Assembly: GCA_027924585.1 (NCBI GenBank)
Contig: BSBM01000592.1
Coordinates: forward strand, 3,808,501 to 3,872,500
From: Larix kaempferi
Lineage: Eukaryota; Streptophyta; Pinopsida; Pinales; Pinaceae
Reading direction: 5' to 3'
DNA: 64,000 bases
A program made the translations under genes and the position numbers. The notes under the pieces were generated by a model. That model was not told where the DNA came from. It saw only the letters and a program-made list of their open reading frames with translations, and ran no database searches. This document shows, piece after piece, positions 25,119 to 37,935 of this stretch (positions within the stretch are counted from its first letter, which is position 1; each line of letters opens with the position of its first letter).

Positions 25119-27730
25119 CAGAATCTCATCTTCCTTCGAGTATTCCTTTTCAAATATCTGTAGGAGTTTCCAACGAAATGAAGCTTGAGGGGCATACCAC
25201 ATGTCATACCGTCAACAATCATGTTGTGGAAACACCACCATGTTAAGCCACTAGCAATCATGCTGGGGGCATTTACCAACCTATGGGAATCATATTGGGA
25301 AGGAACCCATCAATGGGACTTAACCCTGAGTAGAGTTTACCTTTGGCTTCAAGCGCATTAAAAAATGAAACTAGTATTTTGAGAACAGATTAGTCTTTGA
25401 TTCCAAGCTCGTTAAAAAATGGAATAGACTCCCAAGCATAGTTTGCCTTTGGTTTCAAGCTTGCATAAAAATGAGACCACCTTCACTGAGCAAAGTTCTA
25501 TTCCTGTGTCAAGCTCGTTAAAAAATGAAACGTATCCTTTCCCTTTGAGTCGAGTCTCCTCGTAGACTTAGTACCTGAACCTTTTTTTCACCCGCTTATG
25601 CATTTGGCAAATGAAATGAAGCTTGGGGGCATGTCTTCAACCTCTGGAAGTTACATTGAAGTCAACTCAATTGCCTCTCCAAATTATGTTGGAGCTAAGT
25701 CACTTACTTCTAGCAATCATGCTGGGGGCACAAACCAACCTCTGGATGCCATGTTGGGAAAAAGTTCACCATTGGGAACATTTTCGAACATACTTTACTT
25801 TTTAGGTTTTGAGCTCATTAAACCATGAAAATTACCCCGAGCATAGTTCATTTTTTGTTACAAGCTCGTTAAAAAATGAAGCAGACATGATGAGCATTCT
25901 TCCAACCTATCTTTGAGCTCGTTAAAAATAGTAAGATAGTATTTGAGCTTACTTTTCACTTTTTCATGCTTTGGTTAAAACATGAAAAGTGGTTTGAGCT
26001 TACTTTTTACTTTTCGTGCTCTGGTTCAAATATGAAAAAGATTCTGAGTGATTTTGATACCATTAGCGTGCTTGTTAAAAAGTTGAGTAAAAATGTGTGT
26101 CTAACGAGTATAGGTTTATCACTTTATCCGACCTCGCTAGACTATTTACAGAAAAGGAACCCCCTGGAGTTTGTCTTTAAGCTCTTTTCAAGCTCTCGAA
26201 ATACAAAAAGATTGCCAAGCGAATTTGTTGCGTTCATGCTTGTAAAAGAATTTGAACGGTGATAGTTTACCCCTTTTTTGGACCAAAGGGGCACTATTTA
26301 CGAAAAAGGTATACTCCAACCAATCATGACTGGAAGAGTCCTCTCCTGCGTTGTTTTACCCTTTTCCGGGTGAAGAGACTAACTTTACGAAAAAGGACCT
26401 TTTGGAGTCTTCTTTAGTTCTTTTTCAGACTCTCTAAACATGAAATGACACCGAGTTTTCTTTCTTTGGACTCGTTAAAATTCAAACATCGAAGGGCGCA
26501 TTTTGGGATGAACCCCTCCTTTCCTAGGTTCGTAAAACATTTGGTATTGGACTCATCTATGAGATGAGCTATACCGAGCATCTGGTTACCCTCATCAAGC
26601 TTGTAAAAAACACGTGAGGCACTCATCATTCATGATGGGGAAAAAAGGAAGGATTTTGTGTTACATACTTTGTCAGTGGTAGTACGTAGTCATTCTTGAA
26701 CATGGCACTCATCTGCATTTGCATACTATACTTGGGTCATCCATTTGTCATCAAGTCTTACCTACTTCCTAGGTCTTGTTACTCCTTTGAGTCATTCAAA
26801 GAAAGCTTCCCTCATCTGTTGCATTAGGAGTTAGTGTTGTGCTCATCATGTCAATACTACCAAGTCATGCCATGCCCATGTTCAAGAATACATCTACCAT
26901 TTATCATCTGTAGTCAATACACCCGTCACCATGTCGGTTTACTTTGAGTCAGTCTTGCATGTTACTATACCATCCAATCCACTCTACACATCTTTTGTCG
27001 TGTTTCATGTCGATTGATGGGGGATTCATCATGGCCCTACTTCGACGGATTCATCCTTGTTGACTTCAGCTCATCATCCGAGGATTGAATCTAGAAACCA
27101 ACCAAGTACCTTGGCCTTGCATGCCTCAATGGCAGGTTACCTCGCTTTCAACATGAGTTTACATCATTGACTCTTGATTGAAAGATTTCATCTTGTGTTT
27201 GACTTCAACTCACTTATTCACACTTGATGATATGTACTGTGATACCTTGGGAATCATTGACATTAATGGTGATCTCCCTCGCGCTTGTTAACGGTTTACA
27301 TCAATGACTGGTAATCAAGTGGTTTCTACGGCATGTTTGATGTCAAGACCTTTGTAATCACATGGATAGATTCGTATCGTTGTGGGTTCGGCTTGAAGAC
27401 CCTCGGGAGTCATGTTTTACCCAGGTTGCGATGGAGTTTGTATTCAGTCATATTACACGGATCCACTTTTGTATTGGTCGTGGCTGTGTTATCATCTCAT
27501 CATGGATCTACGCTTGTGTCTAGTAGCCATGATTGTGTTCAGTTGGTCATTACTACCATGGATCTGCATTGTGTTGGTTGGCAGCCATGTTGTGAGTCAT
27601 TTGAGATTTTGTACTCAGAGTCAGTTGTACTGCAGCAGCGTCCTTCGTCCGACAAGTCCATTTCCATTCCTTCTATCAAAGCATTTCACCTGTCCAATCT
27701 TTAAACAGCTTCATGCTTTGGGGGTCATTC
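25119..27730 (+). other. 3' non-coding region of the gag-only element with dispersed repeats and purine tract
   Basis: No pol motifs. From about 25330 to 26210 a short word, AAGCTCGTTAAAAAATGAA with variants, recurs at irregular spacing, interleaved with CTTGGGGGCAT-like pieces. A purine-rich tract CTTTGGGGGTCATTC sits directly before the 3' LTR at 27731. Open frames such as 27333-27704 look accidental. Confidence 0.6.
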
Positions 27731-28621
27731 TGTTACACCTAAAATATTACCACCATTAGATTCAGTGTATACATCCCTGAAGTCCCATTGACTAAGTCAC
27801 TTACCTAGAAAGGACATCATTGTGCTTCTACTAGGTTTTGAGAGATCGTTGCAGGTTGCACTCATGCAACCTACGACGTCGCACCTTGCTCCATTACGGG
27901 GTGCGACGAAGTCAGTTAAATGGAAAAAATAGCTTCTTCGAGCTCATTCTCAAAGGTTGCTGACTTGAATCCCTATCCTTGACCTGTTGGGGGAGCTTGC
28001 CTTAACTTCCTGACCTATTGGAAGGATCCCCTATCACTCTCCTACCATATCTCAACCTATCCTATCCACTTAGTCCTATATAAGTGAAGTTCTACCCCTC
28101 TCCAAAGGGAGGAAGTCTATAGTGTCTACATGCTAGTGAAATCATCCTTGATAGATCTCTGCTCATCTATTGGGAGACTCATACTTCCTTAGGAGGATAT
28201 GGAAAATGGCTTGGATGGAGAAGGGCTGCAGCGTTAAGCTTTGGTTGTAGTTCTATGTCTCTGCTATGTATTTCCCTATTTACAATAATACAAATGCTTT
28301 CCATCAATATTGTTAATGTGTGATGATATTGAGTAGTTTACCTACTTAACTGTTTACTTAGATCTCTTATTGTATAGATGCTCTTTACTCATGTTGTGTT
28401 GTTCTTTATGTCTTAACAGGTCTTGTAGCTGATATCTAACGACCACTGGACGTGGAGCAACATTCAAGAGAAATGATTGTGAAGTAAAAGGTAAGACATC
28501 TAGTACTTGATCCTTGAGTAGATCTAGGAAATCCATTTGTATTATGTTCTATTTTTTCTAGACTCACATTGAGCTAGGGAGATCCATCTTGCGTCCGCTT
28601 GAGTGGATTGTCCGTCAAACA
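27731..28621 (+). repeat. 3' LTR of the gag-only element
   Basis: 891 bp, the same length as the 5' LTR, ending CGTCAAACA before the duplication GAATT. Confidence 0.93.
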
Positions 28622-28626
28622 GAATT

Positions 28627-28840
28627 TGTCATTCATACATTCACAATCTTTTTAGCTCACTTTCTTCCTTGATTAGATAAACATTTAAGATATATACCAA
28701 CACCCTAAACACGACGAAGATTATCATATAGAGCACATACAGTGGTAGCACCTCTGAAGTTTGTATGTCCCCTGGTTGATAATTAAAGTATACTATTGGT
28801 TTAGCTGTCCTAATTAGGCATCCATTCTTGGAGTCCACCA
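28627..28840 (+). repeat. 5' LTR of Athila, second part
   Basis: Continues the LTR after the nested element. It matches 39158-39371 and ends GTCCACCA, six bases before the primer site. Confidence 0.92.
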
Positions 28841-28845
28841 CTTTT

Positions 28846-28863
28846 TGGCGCCGTTGTCGGGGA
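28846..28863 (+). promoter_or_regulatory. Primer-binding site of Athila (tRNA-Asp type)
   Basis: TGGCGCCGTTGTCGGGGA, one C-to-T difference from the standard Athila/Tat site. Confidence 0.92.
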
Positions 28864-28940
28864 GGTGCTTAATCTTTAGGAGATATCTTTGGAAAAAAAA
28901 ACACATAAAAACAACCAAAAACATAATTTTTTTACCATGA

Positions 28941-31900
28941 ATGCCTAGACGACAAAAAGATAGATTTGGACGCTTCCTGCCTGCCTGCCTTATGAGCAAC
29001 AATAGTTCTAATAACTCTGAATTTGAATTCCTTAACTCAGAGGAAGAAATTGATTCTAGCTATGACCCAAACTTAGATAACTTCTTTGCTAGCTCTAGCT
29101 CAAACACTACTATGGCAGAAGAAGATGAAGAACCTAGAGAATTGTTCACCTTTCCCATCAGTATATCTCTTGGGGATGCTAGGATGAAGAATATAACCCG
29201 TAATAATCTTCCAAACTTCCATGGCTTGACTTCAGAAGAGCCTGACACATTCTTGTTTGAGTTTGAGGTAGTTTGCAGATCCTTTGATTACACTACCGAT
29301 GCACAAAAGTTGAGGCTTTTTCCTTCCACACTGAAAGATCTATCACTTAGGTGGTTCATGATCCTTGAAGGAAACAATATCTTTATCTAGGACCAAATGA
29401 AACAGGCATTTCTAGAAAAATATAGGGACTACTACAAAGCAAAGGATACAAGAGATGAAATCTTTCGGATGCAACAAGGAGAAAGAGAATCATTAGAATA
29501 TTATGCCCAAAGATTTCAACTCAGCTACAAATGAGCTAGTCACTGCACCTTAGATCCCGAATCACTAAAACTCATCCTTCTTAGAGGTATAAAAGAGGAA
29601 AATCTTGAAGTATTAAACCTTCTGGGGGATGGAGATATATTCCAGAAGACTTATGACCAAATCCTACAAATCTTCAAAAACTACTCTAGATCTAGGAAAA
29701 GTAAAAGTAGGACAAGGGATTCACACCCATTTACTGGGGGATCAACATATTCAGGACCAAACCTTAAAAAATATGATTTAGGAAACCTGTAAGATGACAT
29801 GAAGACCGATATCCTACAATCTTTGGCCATGCAACTTGATGCACTTCAAATCAAGAAGAAACACGACGAAATAAACCAAGCCTTGGCAGTCTTTTGTCCA
29901 CGCTACAGAAAAAAACATGAGAAGGGGCAGTGCACACTAAACACCATAGAAATATGTGGTCTCTGCACTGACGATCACTCCACTGATAAATGTCCTCTGT
30001 TTCCCTCATGTAAAGCTGCTATTCAAGATCCCACAACTGAAGGTGCAATAGAACAACTTTGTTTTGTGAATCAAAGGAGGAATAATTTTCCTAGGCCTTA
30101 CCAACCCAACAACCAAGCTTACTATAACCAAGGAAATAAACAACAAAAATGGAACACAGTACCAGCCCCATGGCCATCTCAACCAAGTCCAAACTAGTGG
30201 TAGCAAAACCAACCATATCAACAAACTAATTACCCACAATCTTACTCTCCATACCCCCCACCTTTTTCTCAGCCAACCACGAATTATGGCAATCCATACC
30301 CTTATTCATCGAATTGGAGAGCTCCATTGTAGCAGCAACAACCACTCATCATGCCGCCACCACCAAATCAACCACCCCCCATACCTCCACCAATTCCTTC
30401 CTAGCCAATTCCAAACCCTAACAACAATAAGCCACCACAACAACAAGCCTACAATATTGAAATGGTACAGTTTCCAACCTATGTTGTGGATACACTGGAG
30501 ATAAAAGAAATTAATCTAAGATCTGGGAAAAAATTGCAAAATACACACACACAGAATAATCAAGAAGATGAGGCTCACGAACAAACAACACAACCTCATA
30601 TTCAACATCCAAATGAGCCAAACCCTCAGGAGGAAGAAATTTGGCCACTCACACAAAATAGAAACCCTCCATTCCCTGAAAAACTTGTACGAAATACAAA
30701 ATAAGAAGAGGAAAATGCAATTTTGAACGAATTGAAACACTTGAATATCCAAATTCCAATTTTGCAGGCCATCAAAGATGTGCCTATTTGCAACAAATTC
30801 ATTAAAGATAATTGTTTGAAAAGACCTGGTAGTAGAAGACGTGACCCACCCACGATAAATGTAGTGGGCCGGTTAACAGATCTAATGATGGGTATTGTTG
30901 TTAATCCCAAATACCTTGATCCAGGAAGCCCAGTAGTCAACGTAACCATCAATAACAGATAGATAGACAGAATCCTAATTGATTTAGGAGCTTCTATCAA
31001 TGTGATGACCAAGGATACTATGATACACCTAAGACTCCAATCAATGGTCAGACCTACAACTACCGTGCTATAGATAGCAGACACATCTACAGTAAGACCT
31101 GAAGGGATACTCGAAGACATAATTATCAATATAGAATCCTGGGAATACCCAGCTGATTTCATAGTCATCCAAGTAAAGAGTAAACTTAGTGGATACCCCA
31201 TAATACTAGGGAGACCCTGGCTGGAAACTGCAGATGCTTACATAGGATGCAGATCGGGCAATATGACAATCACCAGTGGCCAAGCTAGGAAGAAAATCAC
31301 TATTTATCCTCCAGCTAGGAAGTCTTCAGACCTAGAATATCAGAACTGGACAGACGATTATGATGACACATCCAACTAAAACATATGACCTGTCCTTACA
31401 ATTGAAGCTTCCCTATCACTAAAAGCCATCGTCGAAGATAGTCATTTAGATAGGTTTATACAAAATGCTTCTTCTAATCAGAATATGTTTGAATATTTTC
31501 TTGGCAGAGATTAGCAGCAAGGAGAGGAAACATTAAACCACGATCCTGACAAAATGTGGCCATAGGTACTCACACTTGAACAACATCCAATTCAAATAAA
31601 AACAATCGAGATAATGCCTGGCAGAACGATTAATATTAACTCCAATGAGCCAAGACAAGAACAACAATTATTGAAGGTACTGACAGACAACAACAAAGCC
31701 TTTGCATGGACGTATACTGACATGAAGGGTATCCACCCAGACATCTATAAACATTATATCTATACAAAGGGAGGTGTTGTTCCTATCAAACAACCACAGA
31801 GAAGAATGAACCCAGTACTAAAGGACATAGTTAAGATGGAGTTACAAAAGCTGTTAGATGCAGGGTTCATATACCCAATCTCAGATAGTGAGTGGGTATC

Positions 31901-34431
31901 ACCACTGGTCATAGTTTCTAAAAAAGGAGGGAAGCGGAGGATTTGTGTGGACTACAGAGAACTATATAAAGAAATCAAGAAAGATCACTTTCCTCTCCCA
32001 TTTATCGATCAAGTATTGGACACATTAGCTGGGAACAAATATTTCTCATTCTTGGATGGGTTCAGTGGTTACAATCAAATCCTCATTCACCCAGCTGATC
32101 AGGACAAAACAACATTCACATGCCCATGGGGCACTTATGAATACATAGTGCTTCCCTTTGGGCTCTGTAATGCCCCAACAACGTTTCAGAGGGCAATCCT
32201 AAGTATCTTCTCTGATTTTATTAAAGAACAAATGGAGGTCTACATGGATGACTTCACACCCTATGGGTAGAATTTCGACCAAGCACTAAAACATCTAGAA
32301 CTGGTTTTGAAAAAATGTATTGAGATGAGCTTATGCCTTAGCAACGATAAATGTAGGATGCTCATGGAAGAAGGCATTGTGATTGGACACCATATTTCAC
32401 AGAGAGGAATAGAAGTTGACCAGGCAAAAGTCACAGTCATCAAAACACTGCCACCACCTATGAAACAAAGAGATGTGAGAAGTTTTCTTGGGCAAACAGG
32501 ATACTATAGACGATTCATTGAGATTTATAGCAAAATTGTTGCACCAATGTTTGCTCTACTCACAAAAGACACAGAATTCATATGGTCAAAACATTGTATG
32601 CTATCACTTGACAAACTCAAAGAGAAAACAATTATAGCTCCAGTAATCCAAGGACCAGATTGGGCACTTCCATTCCACATCCACTCAGATGCATCAAATA
32701 AGGCCATTGGATCTGTCCTTGGACAAGAACGAGAGAAGGAGCCCTATGCTATATATTATATCAGTAAAAATTTGGCAGGAGCAGAATTAAATTATACTGT
32801 AACAAAGAAGGATTTTTTGGCTGTCATACATGCCATTAACAAATTCAGGCACTACATAACTAGATACCAATTTTTTTTTCCATACATACCATTCAACAAT
32901 CAGGTATCTCATGAACAAACCGAATACAAGTGCCCGAATCATTAGATGGCTACTCCTCCTGCAAGAGTTTGACATCACAATTTTGGATAAGCCAGGCAAA
33001 CACAATGTAGTGGCTGATTTTCTATCTAGACTCACCCATGGACAAGACAATGAAGTGGTAAATGACAGTTTTCCTGATGAGCATCTTTTTGGAATCTCCA
33101 CAAGAAGCCCATGGTTTGCTGACATAGGAAACTATTTAGTGTCTGGGAAATTTCCAGCACATTACAACTACAAAGAGAAGAATAAAGTCATAAGATAAAG
33201 TGCCACTTACACATGGATAGAGGGAATTCTCTTCAAAAAAGGGCCAGATCAAATATTAAGAAGATGCATTAGAGGAGATGAAGTGCATGACATAATGCAT
33301 GCCACTCACAATGAGCCATGTGGAGGACACTATGTTGCAAAAAGGATAGCCTATACAATTTTGCAAGCAGGATATTATTGGACAACACTCCACAAGGATG
33401 CCTATGAATATGTCTCACACTGTGATGACTACCAACAAATGGGGAAGCCCACACAAAAAGAATAAATGCCTCTCCATCCACAAATCTCCTTAGAAGCATT
33501 TGAGAAATGGGGATTTGATTTCGTTGGCCCAATCAACCCATAGTCAAATAAAAAAAGTCACATTCTGGTATGCACTGACTACCTTACAGAGTGGACTAAG
33601 GTAGCAGCACTTGCTGCAGCAAATGAAACCAATGTGGAAAAAAATTTCACTGAGCAAACCTTCCACAGGTTTGGAGTCCCAAGAGAGCTAGTTTCTGATC
33701 AAGGCCCATAGTTTACATCAAATCTAATCGAAGACTTGCTTCAAAGAAACAATGTTAAGCACAGACAGTCCTCCTCTTATCACCCTCAAGCTAATGGTCA
33801 AGCTGAGGTAACCAACAGAGAGTTAGAAAGGATCTTGACAAAAGCAATGCAACTCCACAAAAGAGATTGGGCAGACAGATTAAGTGAAGCAGTTTGGGCT
33901 TATAATACTGCATGGAAAACAACAACAGGCTTCACCCCATATGAGCTAGTTTATGGAAAGAAAGTTATGCTACCCATTGAATTTGAAATCAAGACATTAA
34001 GAATTGCAGCACAGTTAAATATGGAAGTTTCAGACATCCAACAGGAACTCATGCTACAATTAAATCAAGTAGATGAGCAACACCAACACGCACTTGGCCA
34101 TACTGAAATCATCCAACAACAAAGAAAGAAGTGGCATGACACACACATAAAGCAGAAAAAGTTCAAGGAAGGTGACTAGGCACTACTCTATGACTCCAGG
34201 TTTCACACTTTCAAGGGAAAACTAACAACTAGATGGCTCGGACCCTACATCATTGAAAAGATCTATGACAATGGAGCTATCAGAATTACAACAATAGATG
34301 AAGAAAAATTCTCCATGTTGGTGAATGGACACAGATTGAAAATCTACAAGACACCACAGTCCAAAGAAGAATTCAAAGACATACTCTACCAGCAAAGTCT
34401 AATGCTGATAGAGAGAATCGAATGTAACTGA
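28941..34431 (+). pseudogene. Athila gag-pol polyprotein with many nonsense codons
   Basis: One frame runs from ATG 28941 to about 32870, then shifts by one base at a poly-T run in RNase H and continues to 34431. Gag is at the start (LRWFMILEGNN). A knuckle ICGLCTDDHSTDKC (CX2CX3HX4C) is near 29960. Protease is LIDLGASINVM near 30978; DLGA is usual in Athila. Reverse transcriptase (31760-32270) has CVDYREL, FSGYNQI, LPFGLCNAP and VYMDDF. RNase H has HIHSDASNKAIGS, and the H...H...C...C finger of integrase starts near 33290. Integrase has VCTDYLTEW, QSSSYHPQANGQAEV (the catalytic E lies in AEV) and RWLGPYIIEK. About 20 in-frame stops are present, nearly all explicable as Gln, Trp or Arg codons changed by a transition. 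Confidence 0.95.
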
Positions 34432-35679
34432 AATGCAGTTACTAAAAAAAAGAGAGAGAAAAAAAATGAAAAAAAGAGAAAAGAAAAAAATGAAAAGAAA
34501 GAAAAAAAATGATGAAAAAAAGAAAAAAAAGAAAAATACAAAAAAATGAAATGAAAAAGAACAAAATAATTTGAAAATCAAAAAATCAAAAAATGATTCA
34601 CTCAAGGTTATCACAAGTGAATTGCAGCAAATCATACATTCCCATGAAGAACCAACACACATATTACAAGTAGATCAAATCAAGCGCACAAAGTAACAAT
34701 ATTCAAGCGAGCTAGCCATCTATTCAAGCGAGCCAGAAATCTAATCAAGTGAGCTAGAAAATAATCAAGCACTACAGAAATCAAGCGAGCCAGCCACCTG
34801 TTCAGCGAGCCAGAAATCTAATCAAGTAAGCCAGAAAATAAACAAATCAAGCGAGCCAGCCATGTATTCCAGTGACCCAGAAAAAATGATGCACTACAAA
34901 AATCAAGTCAACAGATTCAGGGAATATTTCAAACTCAATACTAAGCATAAGAGCAAAGTCAAATCAAAATTTGACACAAAAATCAAGCATGCCGATACAA
35001 CATTTTCAAAAGAACTGGTTGAATGAAGGCAAACACACGTAACTACTGACATGCCTAAAATAACTACAAACAATGCGGAAAGCTACTACAGAATACAGCG
35101 CCCATGAAATCAAGCCACGTCAAGCACTCAGGTACGCTAAGCATAATGAGGTAATCCCTAAAAATATTTGTTTTATTTTCAAGGTCAAATCATCATCCCA
35201 CAAAATGGTTATTTCTGAAGCTGAGGACAACTTTTAAATTAAATTGGTGGCAAGGTTCAGATTACCTCACAAAATCATGATTACCCACCTTCGGCATGTC
35301 AGAATATCAATCTCCGCATCCAGCCACTATATTTCCCAATGATCAGAGTAGAAGTGCAATGCACAATTATGGAAATAAATGCAGGGTTCAATAATGGAAA
35401 TAAAATGTGTAAGGTGGCAAGTACAATTTGAAATGATCGGGAGAGGTGTGTGAGAACAACTAAATAAGGTGGCATAGTCTACAAAAAAGACCCATTTTTT
35501 CAATACGAGCTCTCCAGAAGAAGGAAAGCTGAAATTTTGCGTTGTCACTCAGCCGGCAAGTTTGCGTTGTCACTCAACCACCAAGCCGCCTTTGAACTTG
35601 TGAATCAATCCCAGGTAGTTGAGGTAAGTCAACCTTGCTCAAAGTTTTTCGTTTTGCTGATTATAGTAGAAAATTCAAG
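34432..35679 (+). other. Spacer between pol and env-like ORF: purine run and GCGAGCCAG repeats
   Basis: 34444-34560 is almost pure A/G (AAAAAGAGAAAAG-like). 34700-34880 has repeats of TCAAGCGAGCCAGCCATC / AGCCAGAAATCTAATCAAG at about 25-60 bp spacing. The remainder to 35679 has no supported gene. In Athila this gap usually carries signals for expression of the downstream ORF; none could be pinned here. Confidence 0.6.
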
Positions 35680-37794
35680 ATGACAAAGGGGTTCAAAAAG
35701 AGTGATCCAGAGGATCACAAAGCCATTTATGAAAACCCAAAGGTTTTATCAGTCCTCCGTAATGCGGACTAGATGCGCTTCATCTCAGGGATGAGAGGGT
35801 CTAATACAGAAGTGGCTTTAGAATTTGCAAGAAACTTGAAGCACATCAAAGAGGAGTAGTTCGTCACCTGGGTTAGGGGACTTCGTATCAGACTGGATGA
35901 GGAGGCAATTGCAAAATACACAGGGCTACCCATGGGTCTACACTGGTTCAGGTAAGACAAGGAAGCCAACCAAAGTGCAAAGGCGGCTTTCTTTAGACCT
36001 GGAGAAGCTTATGAAGAAGAAAAAAATGGAGTCAAGAGGGTCACTATGCCAACACCTTGGGATGACGTAGTTGCTGTCGTTCATAAATATGTGACGTGTA
36101 CAGGGAGACTGAGCTATGTCCCTCTTTTCCACTTCCGAATTCTAGATCTTCTGAGGCACAGGAGCCATATCACGCCAAACAACAACATCAGCATTCCTTA
36201 TTATCTTCTCCTGTCTTTGGGAGAAATGAGCAAAAAATTAGTTGAAGGAAAAGAAGATGCGTTATCCCACCATGGGCTAATCAAGTTGATAATTCGTGAA
36301 GAGTTAACAGTACAGGTTCCAGAACTTTCATGGGAGGAGTTTCTGGTAATCTCAGCAAATGATGTGCAGAGAATGAGGGGTACACCTAATGTAGGAATAC
36401 CCCTAGCTTCAGGGTCAAAGGAAAAATCCACTTCCGTATCAGGGGCCAAGAGAAAGATCGACCTAGATAGTGACAACGAAATTATGGCCGATACCCTGAT
36501 TAGAATAAAAAATTCAAAATATGCTTACGGTGAAAAACAATTAGGGGTTTCCACCAACAAGCAAGGGGAAAAACGATGAAGTATGAGGATCCCACAGCAT
36601 TCCAAGAAGGAACAGGCAAAGAAGGAACAGAGAGTACCCAACCCCATAGTTCAAAACGTATCTAATGATGATGATGATTGGGTGGAACAGGACGATCCAA
36701 CCACACCTGAAGAACAAGATGATGACCAATGGAACCCCGTTAGTCAGGATGTAAACCCTGCTGATCAAAATATAAACCCTGGAGTCATTGACCAGCTAAA
36801 TGAGGCACTGATAGAGTTGGCAAAGGTCAAGGAAGAGTTGGAAGCATTAAATATTGAGGCAAGAATTCAGAGAATCTAGCCAACTTCACCAGCACCTCCA
36901 CTGTTCGTACAGGAGAAAACCCAGATATTGAAGATGCAACACGTAGGGGAATTGAAGCTAGAAGAACAACAAAATGTGACACTGAGGGAGAAATTGGGCC
37001 AAGCTCAGACATAATTGGCTCAGAAAGACCAGAAAATCCAACAATTAGAGGACACGTTGACTGCCACTACAAAAATCTATGATGAAATGTTGCAACTCAG
37101 ACCCCCGTCCAGAATCTATACGCTCAACTTAAAAGAAAAGCGGGGAAGGTTCCAGCTGCAAAGGTTAAAACAAGGCCTGTCTCTAGAATTGAACACTACA
37201 AGGGAATTTGTGGACACTTCTCTGGATTGCACATAGTTGGAAAATGATCAATTGCGCGAATTCTTCTTGCATAACTTAGTGGTGCCAAGCACACCTAATT
37301 GGTCACCTAATCCATACGTAGGCGACTTCAAGCTGAGAGCATTATGCTCCTGGATGAACCACGAGGTGGAAAGGGCACAAGATGATCATATATATCTTGC
37401 AGAGAAGTGGCAAAATCCATTATGGATTAGAGATGAGGCATATCACCCTGAAAGGGTAATTTAGGCCCACCATACTATCACCACTAATGAAGAGTTAATT
37501 CCTATCGTACTTGAAAAACAGTAGGAGGCAGTCACGCATTTTGATCTCACCCTTCAATACACATACAAAGAGGTACAGGAGGCCATCAATGATATGTGGG
37601 CAAGGATTGGAGATGAGTTGAAGAAGAAGGAACCTCATTTCCCTCTCAAACTAGAAGCTACTCTCGTCAAAGATAATCTATACAAAGAATCATTGATCAA
37701 GAATCAACTCAGATGGATTGGCATGAAGCTAAATCCTCCATTTTTCCTTCCTCTAATTATTAAAGAGAAAATTAATGAGGAAGAAGAGAAATGA
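35680..37794 (+). pseudogene. Env-like/extra ORF of Athila
   Basis: A 705-codon frame from ATG 35680 to TGA 37794 with no frameshift, but about nine internal stops (first at 35770-35772). The N-terminal third has TWVRGLRIRLDEEAIAKYTG and WDDVVAVVHKYVTCTGRLSY. ISIPYYLLLSLGEMSKKL follows, then a basic segment (SGAKRKIDLD) and an acidic region. From about codon 360 onward come coiled-coil-like stretches (LIELAKVKEELEALN; later QIQQLEDTL-like). It is homologous by eye to the ORF at 588-2836, in gene position and motif order. Despite the name there is no obvious membrane or signal segment. The family resembles the putative plant transposon protein found in Athila/Tat elements; function unknown. 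Confidence 0.75.
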
Positions 37795-37922
37795 ACATGG
37801 GGCAGGGATGACCAGAGCATGGGTTACTGCAGGCAGGCAGGGGCTCCCAGAATGGTCGCATGGGACATCAGAGAAGCTATCGAAGAGCCGAGTGTGTCAC
37901 CCAAGGATGGGTGAATCCTTCA

Positions 37923-37935
37923 AGCATGGGGGAGA
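37923..37935 (+). promoter_or_regulatory. Polypurine tract of Athila
   Basis: AGCATGGGGGAGA abuts the 3' LTR start TGATGAACCC. Confidence 0.85.

Larger units (their letters stand above)
13833..28621 (+). mobile_element. Non-autonomous gag-only LTR retrotransposon (TR-GAG/LARD-like) nested in the Athila LTR
   Basis: Two 891-bp LTRs (13833-14723 and 27731-28621) start TGTTACACCTAAAAT and end CGTCAAACA. The target duplication is GAATT at 13828-13832 and 28622-28626, and the intact Athila 3' LTR shows the uninterrupted site. Without the nested copia the element is about 7.7 kb. The interior has one gag-like frame (24069-25118) and long non-coding stretches. I see no protease, reverse transcriptase, RNase H or integrase, so movement would need another element's enzymes. 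Confidence 0.9.

Noticed and set aside
27333-27759. Overlapping 115- and 123-codon plus-strand frames before the gag-only 3' LTR
   Set aside because: Two frames compete over the same DNA, one runs into the LTR, and no pol or gag motif is present.
30626-31201. 191-codon frame on the opposite strand of the Athila protease region
   Set aside because: Antisense shadow of the gag-pol frame.
35680-37794. True retroviral-type envelope gene
   Set aside because: No signal peptide, membrane anchor or cleavage site is visible; kept as env-like by position only.
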